A stretch of 64,000 bases of DNA, taken from contig NZ_JAFBCY010000003.1 in assembly GCF_016907975.1 (NCBI RefSeq), positions 1 to 64,000 of the forward strand, written 5' to 3'. The notes under the pieces were generated by a model. That model ran no database searches. It had not been told where the DNA came from and saw only the letters and a list, made by a program, of their open reading frames with translations. The translations under genes and the position numbers were made by a program. Numbering within the stretch: the stretch's first letter is position 1; each line of letters starts with the position of its first letter. Source of the DNA: Methylopila capsulata (GTDB lineage: Bacteria > Pseudomonadota > Alphaproteobacteria > Rhizobiales > Methylopilaceae). This document shows positions 1-9,019 of this stretch, piece after piece.

Positions 1-95
1 ATCGCCGCCGTCAGAGACGTCTTGCCATGGTCAACATGACCAATCGTCCCAATGTTGCAATGCGGCTTCGTCCGCGCGAACTTTTCCTTGGCCAT
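1..95 (-). CDS. tuf: Elongation factor Tu, N-terminal fragment
   Basis: Translation from the ATG at 95 gives [20 protein letters not shown] and continues into [12 protein letters not shown], the conserved EF-Tu N-terminus with the GHVDHGKT P-loop of the GTPase domain. The gene runs off the left edge after about 31 codons. EF-Tu delivers aminoacyl-tRNA to the ribosome in the cytoplasm. An AGGA element lies 8 nt upstream of the start. Two tRNA genes (Tyr, Gly) sit upstream on the same strand, as in the classical tufB operon of other proteobacteria. The identity is secure; whether this is one of two tuf copies cannot be told. Confidence 0.97.
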   Translation of the reverse strand, partial: MAKEKFARTKPHCNIGTIGHVDHGKTSLTAA

Positions 96-141
96 CAGCG
101 GTATCCTGCGTGAAGTCTCGTGTTTGGCGAGAAGCGACGCT

Positions 142-170
142 CCTCTAGGCGGGTTTCGCTCGTTTCACAA
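142..170 (-). promoter_or_regulatory. Candidate sigma70-type promoter for tuf
   Basis: On the minus strand TTGTGA (165-170) and TAGAGG (142-147) are separated by exactly 17 nt, about 45 nt upstream of the tuf start. The -10 element is imperfect, so this is a pattern match only. Readthrough from the upstream tRNA genes could also supply tuf mRNA. Confidence 0.35.
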
Positions 171-342
171 GCGGTAAAAACGCGGCCGTTTCAACGACGG
201 CACGCAGCCCCCATGCCGTACGCCGCAAAATAGCGAAAGCCTCCCCCGCTCAGCCTTGGATCTTGGGACGGCGGCGGCTGTCCTAGCGAGGCCTGAGATT
301 GGGTTTCCCCACCCTCAGGCCGAACGGCTCAGGCTGGAGGAT

Positions 343-416
343 TGGAGCGGGTGAAGGGAATCGAACCCTCGTATTCAGCTTGGAAGGCTGCTGCTCTACC
401 ATTGAGCTACACCCGC
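343..416 (-). tRNA. tRNA-Gly (anticodon TCC)
   Basis: The minus strand folds as a 74-nt tRNA. It begins GCGGGTGTAGCTC, has TCC in a seven-base anticodon loop (CTTCCAA), a GGTTCGATTCC T-arm, a discriminator T and an encoded CCA end. It lies 17 nt from tRNA-Tyr and upstream of tuf, so the three are probably one transcript. Confidence 0.96.
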
Positions 417-433
417 GCGAGAGGGCCGGTGGA

Positions 434-518
434 TGGTGGAGGGGGTTGGATTTGAACCAACGTAGGCTGAGCCAACGGATTTACAGTCCGTCCCCTTTAA
501 CCACTCGGGCACCCCTCC
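434..518 (-). tRNA. tRNA-Tyr (anticodon GTA)
   Basis: An 85-nt minus-strand type II tRNA with a long variable arm. It begins GGAGGGGTGCCCGAGTGG, has anticodon loop CTGTAAA (GTA), T-arm GGTTCAAATCC and an encoded CCA. The long variable arm together with the GTA anticodon marks tRNA-Tyr. Confidence 0.96.
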
Positions 519-696
519 ACAGTCCGGCCCGTAGGCTCATCGCCTGCGGGACGATGCGAGCCGCGGCGCATCCCAGGACGCAACGCGTTTCGCGGCGCTG
601 CTTTTGCGGGGCGGAGGCCGCGGTGTCAACCGGAAAACATGTCTCCATCCCCAACCGCCGGGCGACGAGCGCCCGACATACCGGCCGCCGCCGACG

Positions 697-3600
697 TCAG
701 GCCGCCTCGACCGCCACCACCCCGGGCACCGTTCGCAGCGCGCCCGCGATCTGGGGCGACACGCGGTAGCGGCCGGGGAGCCGGATCTCGACTTCGGTCT
801 CGCCCTCCTCGAGCATCAACACCACCGCGACCTCCCCGTCGCCGCCGGGCTCGAGCCGCTTGGCCAACGCGTCCATCGGGTCCGGCGCCCGCATGAAGAC
901 CCGCACCGACCGCTGCAGCTTCTCGGCGGCGCGGTCGAGCGGCTCGACGCTTTCCAGGCGCAACCGGACTTCGTCGCCTTCCACCGCGGCGCTGACCGAG
1001 ACGATCACCGGTGTGTTGGGCTCCAGCAGGTCCCGATGCTTGGCGAGCCCCTCGGAAAAGATCACGGCCTCGTAGTGGCCCGTCGGATCGGACAGCATGA
1101 TGACGCCCATGCGATTGCCCGATTTGGTCTTGCGTTCCTGCCGGGCGAGCACGGTGGCGGCGAGCCTCCCCGCCGTGGCGCCCTGTTTCGCCGCCGCGAC
1201 GAAGTCGGCATAGCTGCGTACCCGCAGCTTCGCGAGCAATGGCTTGTAGTCGTCGAGCGGATGGCCGGAGAGGAAGAAGCCGACCGAATCGTACTCGCGC
1301 TTCAGGCGCTCGCCGGTCGACCAGCTCTCGTGCGGCGACGGGCGGATGGGGTCAGCCGAACCGCCGAACATGTCGTGCTGGCCGACCGCCGCCGAATCGC
1401 GGGTGCGCGAGGCGACGCCCATGATGCCCTCGACGCAGGCGAGCGCCCGCGCCCGGTCCGGCTCCAGCGCGTCCAGCGCCCCGGCCTGAATCAGGCTCTC
1501 CAGCGCCCGTTTGGGCAGCGCCTTGGCGTCGAGCCGCCGGGCGAAGTCCGGCAGATCCGCGAAGCGCTTGGCGCGACTCGCGGCGACCAACCCTTCCACC
1601 GCCTGGCCGCCGACGCCCTTCAGCGCCGCCAGCGCATAGAGAATCGCGCCGTCGTCCACGTCGAAAGCGACGGCGGAGCGGTTGACGCACGGCGGCTTCA
1701 CCGGGATGCCGAGGCGGATCGCCTCCTGGCGGAACTCGGCCAGCTTGTCGGTCGAACCCATATCGAGGGTCATCGAGGCCGCCAGGAACTCTACGGGGTA
1801 ATTCGCCTTGAGATAGGCGGTCTGGTAGGCGACGAGCGCATAGGCCGCCGCGTGGCTTTTGTTGAAGCCGTAGTCCGCGAACTTCGCGAGCAGGTCGAAG
1901 ATCGTCGAGGAATCCGCCTTGCCGATGCCGTTGTCGACGCAGCCGGTCACGAAGCGCTCGCGCTGGGCGTCCATTTCGGCGCGGATCTTCTTGCCCATCG
2001 CCCGGCGCAGCAGGTCGGCCTCGCCCAGGGAGTACCCGGCGAGCGACTGCGCCGTCTGCATCACCTGCTCCTGGTAGATGATGACGCCGAAAGTCTCGCC
2101 CAGGATCGGCTCGAGCTTGGGGTGCGGATACTCCGGCCGCTCCTGGCCGTGTTTGCGGGCGCAGTAGACCGGGATGTTGGCCATCGGGCCCGGCCGATAG
2201 AGCGCGACCAGCGCGATGATGTCCTCGAACCGGTCCGGCTTCATGTCGGCGAGCGCGCGCCGCATACCCGCGCTTTCCAGCTGGAACACGCCGACCGTCT
2301 CGCCGCGCGAAAGCATGGCGTAGGTGTCGGCGTCGTCGAGCGGGATCTTGTCGAGCTCGACAGTCACCCCGCGCCGTTTCAGCAGGTTCACGGCGGTCGT
2401 GAGCGTCGTCAGCGTCTTGAGCCCAAGGAAGTCGAACTTCACAAGGCCCGCCGGCTCGACCCACTTCATGTTGAACTGGGTGACCGGCATGTCGGAGCGG
2501 GGATCGCGGTAGAGCGGCACCAGCTCCGACAGCGGACGGTCGCCGATCACGATGCCGGCTGCATGGGTCGAGGCGTGGCGGTAGAGCCCCTCGAGCTTGA
2601 GCGCGATGTCGAGCATGCGCCCGACCTTCTCGTCCTCCTCGCGCGCTTCAGACAGCTTGGGCTCGTCGGCCACCGCTTGCTTCAGCGTGACAGGGTTGGC
2701 CGGGTTCTGCGGCACGAGCTTGCAGAGCTTGTCGATCTGACCGTAGGGCATTTCCAGCACGCGGCCGACGTCTCGCATCACGCCGCGGGCCTGCAGGGTG
2801 CCGAAGGTGATGATCTGCGCGACGCGGTCGAGGCCGTAGCGCGCCTGGACGTAGCGGATCACCTCTTCGCGGCGGTCCTGGCAAAAGTCGATGTCGAAGT
2901 CCGGCATCGACACGCGCTCGGGATTCAGGAAGCGCTCGAACAGCAGGCCGAACCTGAGCGGGTCGAGGTCGGTGATGGTGAGGGAATAGGCGACGAGCGA
3001 ACCTGCGCCCGATCCGCGGCCGGGCCCGACCGGGATGCCCTGGTCCTTGGCCCACTTGATGAAGTCGGCGACGATCAGGAAGTAGCCCGGAAACTTCATG
3101 CGCTCGATGACGCCGAGCTCGAAGTCGAGCCGGCGCTCGTAGGTCGCGACGTCGAGCTCCGGCGCTGGGCCATGTGCCGCGAGGCGGGCGGCGAGGCCGT
3201 CGACCGCTTGTCGCCGGAGTTCGGCTGCCTCGTCCACGACGCCGTCGCCGACCGTGAAACGCGGCAGGATCGGCTTCATGGTGCGCGGGCGATAGGCGCA
3301 GCGCCGCGCGATCTCGACGGTGTTGGCGGTCGCCTCCGGCAGATCGGCGAACAGCCGCACCATCTCCGCGCGGGACTTCAGGTTGTGGTCGGCCGTGAAC
3401 TGGCGACGCTCGCTCTCCGCCAGAACGCGGCCTTCGGCGAGACAGATCAGCGCGTCATGGGCCTCGTGATCGCTGCGTTCCGCAAAGCGCGCGCCGTTGG
3501 TCGCGACGATCGGAATCCCTTGGGCGTAGGCGAGGTCGACCAGCGCCCCTTCCACCGCCCGCTCGTTCGCGGTGCCGTGGCGCTGGAGCTCGACGTAGAG

Positions 3601-4137
3601 GCCGTCGCCGTAGAGCGCCGCCAGCGTCTGCAACCGCGCCGCGGCGACGTCGTCGGCGCCTTCCAGCAGCATGCGGTCCACAGGGCCTTCGGGGCCGCCG
3701 CTCAGCGCGATCAGCCCGTCGCGGTGCGCCTCCAGCATGGCGAGGGTCGCGTGCGGGCCTTCGTTGACGTCGCTTTCGAGGAAGGCGCGGCTGCCGAGCG
3801 CCATCAGGTTGCGATAGCCGGCCTCAGAGCGCGCCAGCAGCACGATGAGCGGCCGGCCGGCGTCCTTCATCGGACGACCGGAGCGCTCCTCGCGGTCGCC
3901 GAACTCGACGTCGAGCGCCATGCCGATGATCGGCTGCACGCCGGCTGACGAGAGCTTCTCGGAAAACTCCAGCGCGCCGAACAGGTTGTCGTCGGTGAGC
4001 GCGATCGCCGGCATGTGGTCGGCCTTCGCCGCGGCGGCGATCTTCGCGACCGTCAGCGCGCCTTCGAGCAGCGAGAAGGACGAGCGCACATGAAGATGGA
4101 CGAAGCCGAGATCGCCCTTCAGTCCGCCGTCGGCCAT
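697..4137 (-). CDS. dnaE: DNA polymerase III subunit alpha (replicative)
   Basis: This 1146-residue protein is the catalytic subunit of the replicative polymerase. The order is an N-terminal PHP domain (HLHVRSSFSLLEG from about residue 14), the polymerase core with the acidic motif PDFDIDF near residue 415, the finger region, a helix-hairpin-helix stretch, and a C-terminal OB-fold (near residue 1000). Length and the FVHLH start fit housekeeping DnaE1 rather than the shorter mutagenic DnaE2/ImuC. The ATG at 4137 follows a good GGGGAGG ribosome site. A 40-codon ORF with a LexA-like promoter ends 106 nt upstream on the same strand, so some dnaE transcription could start there. No imuA or imuB gene is nearby. 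Confidence 0.97.
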   Translation of the reverse strand: MADGGLKGDLGFVHLHVRSSFSLLEGALTVAKIAAAAKADHMPAIALTDDNLFGALEFSEKLSSAGVQPIIGMALDVEFGDREERSGRPMKDAGRPLIVLLARSEAGYRNLMALGSRAFLESDVNEGPHATLAMLEAHRDGLIALSGGPEGPVDRMLLEGADDVAAARLQTLAALYGDGLYVELQRHGTANERAVEGALVDLAYAQGIPIVATNGARFAERSDHEAHDALICLAEGRVLAESERRQFTADHNLKSRAEMVRLFADLPEATANTVEIARRCAYRPRTMKPILPRFTVGDGVVDEAAELRRQAVDGLAARLAAHGPAPELDVATYERRLDFELGVIERMKFPGYFLIVADFIKWAKDQGIPVGPGRGSGAGSLVAYSLTITDLDPLRFGLLFERFLNPERVSMPDFDIDFCQDRREEVIRYVQARYGLDRVAQIITFGTLQARGVMRDVGRVLEMPYGQIDKLCKLVPQNPANPVTLKQAVADEPKLSEAREEDEKVGRMLDIALKLEGLYRHASTHAAGIVIGDRPLSELVPLYRDPRSDMPVTQFNMKWVEPAGLVKFDFLGLKTLTTLTTAVNLLKRRGVTVELDKIPLDDADTYAMLSRGETVGVFQLESAGMRRALADMKPDRFEDIIALVALYRPGPMANIPVYCARKHGQERPEYPHPKLEPILGETFGVIIYQEQVMQTAQSLAGYSLGEADLLRRAMGKKIRAEMDAQRERFVTGCVDNGIGKADSSTIFDLLAKFADYGFNKSHAAAYALVAYQTAYLKANYPVEFLAASMTLDMGSTDKLAEFRQEAIRLGIPVKPPCVNRSAVAFDVDDGAILYALAALKGVGGQAVEGLVAASRAKRFADLPDFARRLDAKALPKRALESLIQAGALDALEPDRARALACVEGIMGVASRTRDSAAVGQHDMFGGSADPIRPSPHESWSTGERLKREYDSVGFFLSGHPLDDYKPLLAKLRVRSYADFVAAAKQGATAGRLAATVLARQERKTKSGNRMGVIMLSDPTGHYEAVIFSEGLAKHRDLLEPNTPVIVSVSAAVEGDEVRLRLESVEPLDRAAEKLQRSVRVFMRAPDPMDALAKRLEPGGDGEVAVVLMLEEGETEVEIRLPGRYRVSPQIAGALRTVPGVVAVEAA

Positions 4138-4243
4138 CGCGCGCCTCCCCTCATGTCGTCGCGCTCATCCTACTCCGACGCGATCGCCGGCGCGCCCCGG
4201 GAGGCGAAGGTCTCCACAGGCCAGGGCCAGGCCGCCCTCCCCG

Positions 4244-4366
4244 TCAGACCGCTCCGAAGGCGTCCGCCCAAAGCACCAGCGCGCCGAAGAAGGCCATGAC
4301 GGAGCCGAGCTCGATCGCGCCGCCTACTATCCCTAGCACCAAGTTCCAACCGCCGGTCCGGTCCAT
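4244..4366 (-). CDS. Small single-span membrane protein, candidate SOS-induced peptide
   Basis: A 40-residue ORF not recognised as a named family. It begins MDRTGGWNLVLGIVGG and has one hydrophobic stretch from about residue 8 to 36, with a glutamate inside it and a Trp-Ala-Asp near the end. Support for it being real: GGGAG lies 7 nt before the ATG, and directly upstream is a TTGACC/AAAATA promoter overlapped by a LexA-type repeat. Tiny inner-membrane proteins are known products of SOS regulons in alphaproteobacteria (for example Caulobacter SidA), but no sequence similarity to SidA is claimed. It is codirectional with dnaE. It could also be a chance ORF with a leader role for dnaE. Confidence 0.5.
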   Translation of the reverse strand: MDRTGGWNLVLGIVGGAIELGSVMAFFGALVLWADAFGAV

Positions 4367-4393
4367 GACGTACTCCCGTTCTGGACTTGTTAT

Positions 4394-4427
4394 GTTCCTA
4401 TTTTGTTTCTTCTCCACAGCAGGTCAA
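4394..4427 (-). promoter_or_regulatory. Promoter with overlapping LexA-like operator
   Basis: On the minus strand, TTGACC (4422-4427) and AAAATA (4399-4404) are 17 nt apart. On the plus strand, GTTC (4394-4397), seven bases, then GTTT (4405-4408) reproduces the alphaproteobacterial LexA direct repeat GTTC-N7-GTTC with one mismatch, lying across the -10 element where it would repress. The predicted transcription start is about 25 nt before the ATG of the 40-codon ORF at 4366. The promoter core is well formed; LexA binding is inferred. Confidence 0.5.
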
Positions 4428-4711
4428 GCGCTTTCGCACAGCCTTGGGGAGCCGGCGGTCGGGGTGGTTAAGGAAGAGGGCGAAACGCCCGGCCGCAGGT
4501 TAACCCGCAGGGGCGCGCGGACGTCAAACTGAGCGCACGGCGGCCAGCTCGCCTGTGGATCGGAGCTGAAGCGCGACCCGAGACGCTCGCCAAGTCGGGC
4601 GCCTCAGCATGAGGAGGTCCCGCGCTCGTTCGACAGGCCCGACGCGCGAGCCTCTCGACCCAAACGCTGGCCGTCGCGAAACCTGCGCGTGGGCCGCGCC
4701 CGCTTAACGCC
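4428..4711. other. Intergenic region without a recognisable gene
   Basis: Between the LexA-like promoter and the end of lolD. Reading both strands shows no ORF with coding character, no strong hairpin followed by T residues, and no repeat of the families seen elsewhere in the window. Confidence 0.5.
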
Positions 4712-5455
4712 TCAGACTTCGACCAGCACCCCGTCGCGCAGGGTCACGCGGCGGTCGAGCGTCGCGGCGAGGTCGAGATTGTGGGTCGCGACCATGGCGG
4801 AGAGGCCCGAGGCGCGGGCGAGCGCCGTCAGCGTCTGGAACACGTGCGCCGAGGTGGTCGGGTCGAGGTTGCCGGTCGGTTCGTCCGCGAACAGCAGGCG
4901 CGGCGCGTTGGCGACGGCGCGGGCGATCGCGACGCGCTGCTGCTCGCCGCCGGAGAGCTCCGCCGGGCGGTGCGTCAGGCGTTTGCCGAGCCCGAGGTAG
5001 CCGAGCAGATCTTCCGCCCGGCTCTTCGCCTCGGCGGGGGCGAGGCCGCGGATCAGCTGCGGCATCACCACATTCTCGAGCGCGGAGAACTCCGGCAGCA
5101 GGTGGTGGAACTGGTAGACGAAGCCGATCTGGTTACGGCGGATCGCGGTGCGGGCGTCGTCGGACAGGCCCGAGGTCGGCTCGCCGTCGAGGAAGACCTC
5201 GCCGCTGTCCGGACGCTCCAGCAGTCCGGCGACGTGCAGCAGCGTCGACTTGCCCGTGCCCGAGGGCGCGATCAGCGCGATCGATTCGCCCGCGTTCATC
5301 ACCATCGAGGCGCCGGCCAGCACCTCGAGGGTCGCCTCGCCCTGGCGGTAGCGCCGCACGACGCCGTCGAGCACCAGCAGCGGCGGGCGCTCCTCATAGG
5401 CCCCCCCGGGGCCGCCGTCGTCCTGCGGATCGGTGTGGGTGTCGACGTCGCTCAT
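4712..5455 (-). CDS. lolD: Lipoprotein-releasing ABC transporter ATP-binding protein
   Basis: A 247-residue cytoplasmic ATPase that powers release of lipoproteins from the inner membrane. Walker A reads APSGTGKST near residue 59, with Ala where Gly is usual; the signature is [14 protein letters not shown] and Walker [13 protein letters not shown]. It follows lolC directly, and their stop and start overlap as ATGA, so the two are translationally coupled. An acidic N-terminal tail of about 25 residues (many Asp, Glu, Gly) precedes the ABC fold. The proS-lolC-lolD order is common in this bacterial order. Confidence 0.94.
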   Translation of the reverse strand: MSDVDTHTDPQDDGGPGGAYEERPPLLVLDGVVRRYRQGEATLEVLAGASMVMNAGESIALIAPSGTGKSTLLHVAGLLERPDSGEVFLDGEPTSGLSDDARTAIRRNQIGFVYQFHHLLPEFSALENVVMPQLIRGLAPAEAKSRAEDLLGYLGLGKRLTHRPAELSGGEQQRVAIARAVANAPRLLFADEPTGNLDPTTSAHVFQTLTALARASGLSAMVATHNLDLAATLDRRVTLRDGVLVEV

Positions 5456-6747
5456 TCGTAGCGCAGCGCCTCAACGGGATCGAGCTTGGCCGCGCGCCAG
5501 GAGGGATACAGCGTGGCGAGCACCGACAGCGCGAGCGCCATCAGCACCACGGTCGCGGTCTCGCGCAGGTTGGGGTCCGCCGGCAGCTGGCTGAGGAAAT
5601 AGACCTCGGGCGCGAACAGCTCGGTCCCGGTGAGATAGGCCATGAAGGCGCGGATGGCCTCGATGTTCACGCACACGATCATGCCGAGGGCGAATCCCGC
5701 CAGCGTGCCGACCACGCCGATGCTGGCCCCCGTGATCAGGAATATCCGCATCACCGACCCGCTGGTCGCGCCCATGGTGCGCAGGATCGCGATGTCACGC
5801 CCCTTGTCCTTCACCAGCATGATCAGGCCGGAGATGATGTTGAGCGCGGCCACCAGCACGATCAGCGTGAGGATCAGGAACATCACGTTCCGCTCCACCT
5901 CCAGCGCCGAGAAGAAGGTCTTGTTGCGGTCGCGCCAGTCCAGCAGGTAGACGGCGCGGCCGGCGGCGGCCTGCAGCTCGGGCTTGACCTTGTCGATGGC
6001 GTCGGGGTCGTCGAGGTAGATCTCCATCGAGGAGACGTCGTCCTCGCGGTTGAAATAGGCCTGCGCCTCGGCGAGCGGCATGAAGACGATGGCCGCGTCG
6101 TACTCCGACATGCCGATCTCGAAGATCGCCGCCACGCGGTAGCCCTTGATGCGCGGCGTCACGCCCATGGGCGTTACCGCGCCGCGCGGGGTGACGAGCG
6201 AGATGGTGTCGCCGGCGCGCACGCCGAGCTGCTCCGCGAGGCGGCGGCCGATCAGCAGCCCCTCCCCGTCGTCGAAGCCTTCCAGCGTGCCCTCGCGGAT
6301 GGTGCGCGAGACCAGCGGCAGCTTGCCCAGCTCCTGCGCGCGCACGCCCCGCACCAGCACGCCGCCCGACGCGGAGGGCGACGACACCAGCGCCTGCCCC
6401 TCCACCTGGGGAATGACGTACTTCACGCCGTCGACCTTCCCCAGCCGGTCGGCCAGCGCGAGGTAGTCCGTCAGAGGCCCGTCGATGGGCTGCACCACGG
6501 CGTGGCCGTTGATGCCGAGGATCTTGGACATGAGCTCGGTGCGGAAGCCGTTCATCACCGCCATCACGATGATCAGGGTTGCGACGCCAAGCGTGATGCC
6601 GAGGAAGGAGAAGCCCGCGATGACCGAGATGAAGCCCTCGCGGCGGCGGGCGCGGAGATAGCGTCCCGCGATCAGCCACTCGAAACGGGCGAAGGGCCGC
6701 GTCGCGCCGGGCGCGGCTCCGTCGGCGGCGTCGCGGGCGTCCGTCAT
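5452..6747 (-). CDS. lolC: Lipoprotein-releasing ABC transporter permease (LolC/LolE/LolF type)
   Basis: A 431-residue inner-membrane permease of the MacB/FtsX superfamily. There is one transmembrane helix near residue 45, a large periplasmic domain (about 65-285), and three C-terminal helices within the FtsX domain (about 290-420) ending in [18 protein letters not shown], the typical family C-terminus. Only one permease gene sits beside lolD, which fits the single-permease LolF arrangement reported for many alphaproteobacteria rather than the LolC/LolE pair of E. coli. The gene starts 8 nt after proS ends. Confidence 0.92.
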   Translation of the reverse strand: MTDARDAADGAAPGATRPFARFEWLIAGRYLRARRREGFISVIAGFSFLGITLGVATLIIVMAVMNGFRTELMSKILGINGHAVVQPIDGPLTDYLALADRLGKVDGVKYVIPQVEGQALVSSPSASGGVLVRGVRAQELGKLPLVSRTIREGTLEGFDDGEGLLIGRRLAEQLGVRAGDTISLVTPRGAVTPMGVTPRIKGYRVAAIFEIGMSEYDAAIVFMPLAEAQAYFNREDDVSSMEIYLDDPDAIDKVKPELQAAAGRAVYLLDWRDRNKTFFSALEVERNVMFLILTLIVLVAALNIISGLIMLVKDKGRDIAILRTMGATSGSVMRIFLITGASIGVVGTLAGFALGMIVCVNIEAIRAFMAYLTGTELFAPEVYFLSQLPADPNLRETATVVLMALALSVLATLYPSWRAAKLDPVEALRYE

Positions 6748-6755
6748 CCGGGGCG

Positions 6756-8081
6756 TCAGCTCGCGGTCAGCGCGTTGAGGGCGGCGTCGACGCTCAGCTG
6801 CTCGGGCGCGCCCGGGCCGCGGCGCTTCAGCTCCACCACGCCGTTCGCAAGGCCCTTCGGCCCGACGACGAGGCGCCAGGGCAGGCCGATGAGGTCCATG
6901 GTCGCGAACTTCGCGCCGGCCCGGTCGTCGGTGTCGTCGTAGAGCACGTCGATGCCCTGCCCTTTGAGCTTGGCGTAGAGGTCTTCGCAGGCCGCGTCGC
7001 AGTTCGAATCGCCGGGCTTGAGGTTCACGAGCCCGACCTTGAACGGCGCGACCGTATCCGGCCAGATGATTCCGGCGTCGTCATGGCCGGCCTCGATGAT
7101 CGCGGCGGCGAGCCGCGACGGGCCGATGCCGTAGGAGCCCATGTGGACGGGAACGTCCTTGCCGTCGGGGCCGGTGACCTTGGCGCCCATGGGCTCGGAG
7201 TATTTCGTTCCGAAGTAGAAGATGTGGCCGACCTCGATGCCGCGGGCCGAAAGCCGGCTCGCCTCCGGCGTCTCGGCGAACTTCGCCTCGTCGTGCATCT
7301 CCTCGGTGGCGGCGTAGAGGCTCGTCCACTTGTCCACGATCGCCTGCAGGCCCGCCGCGTCGTCGAAGTCGACGTCGAGGCCCGGCGTGTCGAAGCTCAG
7401 ATAATCCTCATGGCAGAACACGGCGCTCTCGCCGGTTTTCGCCAGGATGATGAACTCGTGGGAGAGGTCGCCGCCGATCGGGCCGGTGTCGGCCGCCATC
7501 GGGATCGCCTTCAGGCCGAGCCGCGCAAAGGTGCGGAGGTAGGCCGTGAACATGCGGTTGTAGGAGGTGCGGGCGGCCTCCTTGTCCAGGTCGAAGGAGT
7601 AGGCGTCCTTCATCAGGAACTCGCGCGAGCGCATCACGCCGAAGCGGGGCCGCACCTCGTCCCGGAACTTCCACTGGATATGGTAGAGGTTCTTCGGCAG
7701 GTCCTTGTAGGAGCGCACGCTCGACCGGAAGATCTCGGTGATCATCTCCTCGTTGGTCGGACCGTACAGCATCTCCCGGTCGTGCCGGTCCTTGATGCGC
7801 AGCATCTCCTTGCCGTAGGCGTCGTAGCGCCCGCTTTCGCGCCACAGATCGGCGAGCTGGATGGTGGGCATCATCAGCTCGATCGCGCCGGCCCGGTCCT
7901 GCTCCTCGCGGATCACGTGGCAGATGTTGTTCAGGACCTTCAACCCGAGCGGCAGCCAGGCGTAGATGCCGGCGGCCTCCTGCCGGATCATTCCCGCCCG
8001 CAGCATCAGGCGGTGGGAGACGATCTCCGCCTCCTTGGGCGCGTCGCGCAGGATGGGCATGAAGTAACGGCTGAGGCGCAT
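6756..8081 (-). CDS. proS: Prolyl-tRNA synthetase, short form without editing insertion
   Basis: A 441-residue class II aminoacyl-tRNA synthetase charging tRNA-Pro. [19 protein letters not shown] is the usual start of the alphaproteobacterial form; a longer in-frame extension to 8405 lacks family character and was discarded. Class II motif 1 and 2 regions ([36 protein letters not shown]) and motif 3 ([13 protein letters not shown]) are present. Its length shows that the cis-editing INS domain of E. coli ProRS is absent, as usual in this class. It heads the proS-lolC-lolD unit. Confidence 0.95.
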   Translation of the reverse strand: MRLSRYFMPILRDAPKEAEIVSHRLMLRAGMIRQEAAGIYAWLPLGLKVLNNICHVIREEQDRAGAIELMMPTIQLADLWRESGRYDAYGKEMLRIKDRHDREMLYGPTNEEMITEIFRSSVRSYKDLPKNLYHIQWKFRDEVRPRFGVMRSREFLMKDAYSFDLDKEAARTSYNRMFTAYLRTFARLGLKAIPMAADTGPIGGDLSHEFIILAKTGESAVFCHEDYLSFDTPGLDVDFDDAAGLQAIVDKWTSLYAATEEMHDEAKFAETPEASRLSARGIEVGHIFYFGTKYSEPMGAKVTGPDGKDVPVHMGSYGIGPSRLAAAIIEAGHDDAGIIWPDTVAPFKVGLVNLKPGDSNCDAACEDLYAKLKGQGIDVLYDDTDDRAGAKFATMDLIGLPWRLVVGPKGLANGVVELKRRGPGAPEQLSVDAALNALTAS

Positions 8082-8497
8082 GACGTCCGACGGCTCCGGG
8101 AGAGGACGCGGGCGAAGCGGCAAATCGCACGCCCGCGCGACGGCCGGAACGAAACCCGATGCCCCCGCAAAACACAAGCCGCGACGTCGCCGCGTCGCCC
8201 TCTCCGCCGATTTCGTTGATTTCCGAGCGCGCGCGCACCGGATTTCGGACCGCGAACTTTTGGCTCTTTTTTTCGGCGCCAGATGCACAAATAGGTGACA
8301 ACCCGTCGCAGGCGCGCTACGGTCTCGACATAACAAAGGGCCGCCCGGCGACGTTGCCACGCTGGGCCAAACAGCGGTCCAAGTCTTGGGAGGATGTCCG
8401 TTCATCGCGTCTTCGACGCGTTAAACGGTCGACAAGCGCCGAAGTCCCGCACCGCTCGCGGCGCGTCGACCTAGAACGGGCTCGGAAGAGAAACTCC
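8082..8497. other. Intergenic region upstream of proS
   Basis: No ORF here has coding character. The stretch should contain the proS promoter on the minus strand, but no convincing -35/-10 pair is visible. On the plus strand it leads into a T-tailed hairpin at 8498-8528, so a short plus-strand RNA ending there is possible but has no other support. Confidence 0.4.
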
Positions 8498-8528
8498 AAA
8501 AAAGCAGGGCGCAGGCTCTGCTTTTTTT
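8498..8528. terminator. Bidirectional rho-independent terminator
   Basis: AAAAAAGCAG (8498-8507) pairs with CTGCTTTTTT (8518-8527) around a 10-nt loop. Both strands carry a T run after the stem, so it can stop transcription either way. On the minus strand it could end the transcript coming from mce and DUF1467 (DUF1467 stops at 9020) before proS; on the plus strand no gene precedes it. Confidence 0.7.
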
Positions 8529-8630
8529 ATTTGCGCGGGTGGCGGCCGGGCGCGCGGCGGCCTCGACGCCGAACGCGCCGTCATGGCTCAGAACGCCCGA
8601 TCCCTGCACCGACGACAGCCCGCGCAACGC

Positions 8631-8720
8631 CGTCATGATCCGGCTTGACCGGACCATCCACGTCCGGCGTCGAGCGCTGCGTCCAAGATGACCCCTCCGG
8701 TCGAGCCGGAGGAGAGGGGT
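8631..8720. repeat. Palindromic intergenic repeat, TCCGG-cTTGA-CCGGA type
   Basis: TCCGGCTTGACCGGACCATC near the left end and CTCCGG-tcga-CCGGAG near the right end are short inverted repeats. Almost the same element lies at 37080-37167 between urtA and urtB. A partial inverted copy follows at 8939-8992. The element is noncoding and probably forms stem-loops in transcripts. Confidence 0.75.
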
Positions 8721-8743
8721 CAGAAAAGCAACGCGCGGGCCTT

Positions 8744-8872
8744 CCCTTCTCCCCTTGCGGGAGAAGGTGGCGCGCAGCGCCGGATGAGGGGTCGTCCGGA
8801 ACATCCTGAACGCCGACGAGGGCGTCCCGGACGACCCCTCACCCTTACCCTCTCCCGCAGGGGGAGAGGGGG
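8744..8872. repeat. Long palindromic repeat, CTTCTCCC...GGGAGAGGG type
   Basis: The left part (CCCTTCTCCCCTTGCGGGAG, then GGATGAGGGGTCGTCCGG) is complementary to the right part (CCGGACGACCCCTCACCC, then CTCTCCCGCAGGGGGAGAGG), giving a long interrupted hairpin. A related element lies at 60485-60632, and an element of similar composition at 46441-46614. Confidence 0.7.
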
Positions 8873-8938
8873 ACCACAACGGCGAGCGTTATCTTCAAGG
8901 TCAACAGTCTCGCTCCGCCGACGTCGGAGAGGGATCCT

Positions 8939-8992
8939 CAGGTCAAGCCGGAGGACCACAGTCTCGGGCGGGCCGGACCATCGCACCGCCAC
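8939..8992. repeat. Partial inverted copy of the TCCGG repeat
   Basis: GGTCAAGCCGGAGGACCACA followed by GGGCCGGACCATC matches, in reverse complement, parts of the elements at 8631-8720 and 37080-37167. It ends 27 nt before the stop of the DUF1467 gene. Confidence 0.55.
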
Positions 8993-9019
8993 GCGTCTCC
9001 GGTCGCGAGGAGACGCGTC

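Noticed and set aside
604-3948. Long plus-strand ORF of 1114 codons opposite dnaE
   Set aside because: It is a shadow of dnaE in a GC-rich genome: Arg/His/Gly-rich, no motif, no ribosome site, and dnaE on the other strand is certain.
4138-4243. Integration or attachment site near the tRNA genes and dnaE
   Set aside because: No direct repeat of a tRNA 3' end and no integrase or transposase gene was found anywhere in the window.
4296-4532. Plus-strand 78-codon ORF over the LexA-like promoter
   Set aside because: Ser/Arg-rich without hydrophobic or domain pattern; the opposite strand has a promoter, ribosome site and coherent membrane ORF.
8082-8405. N-terminal extension of ProRS by 108 residues
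   Set aside because: Arg/Ala-rich without family similarity; [11 protein letters not shown] at 8081 is the family's normal start.
8159-8638. Plus-strand 159-codon ORF in the proS-DUF1467 gap
   Set aside because: It crosses the terminator hairpin and part of a repeat, is Arg/Pro-rich and has no ribosome site.
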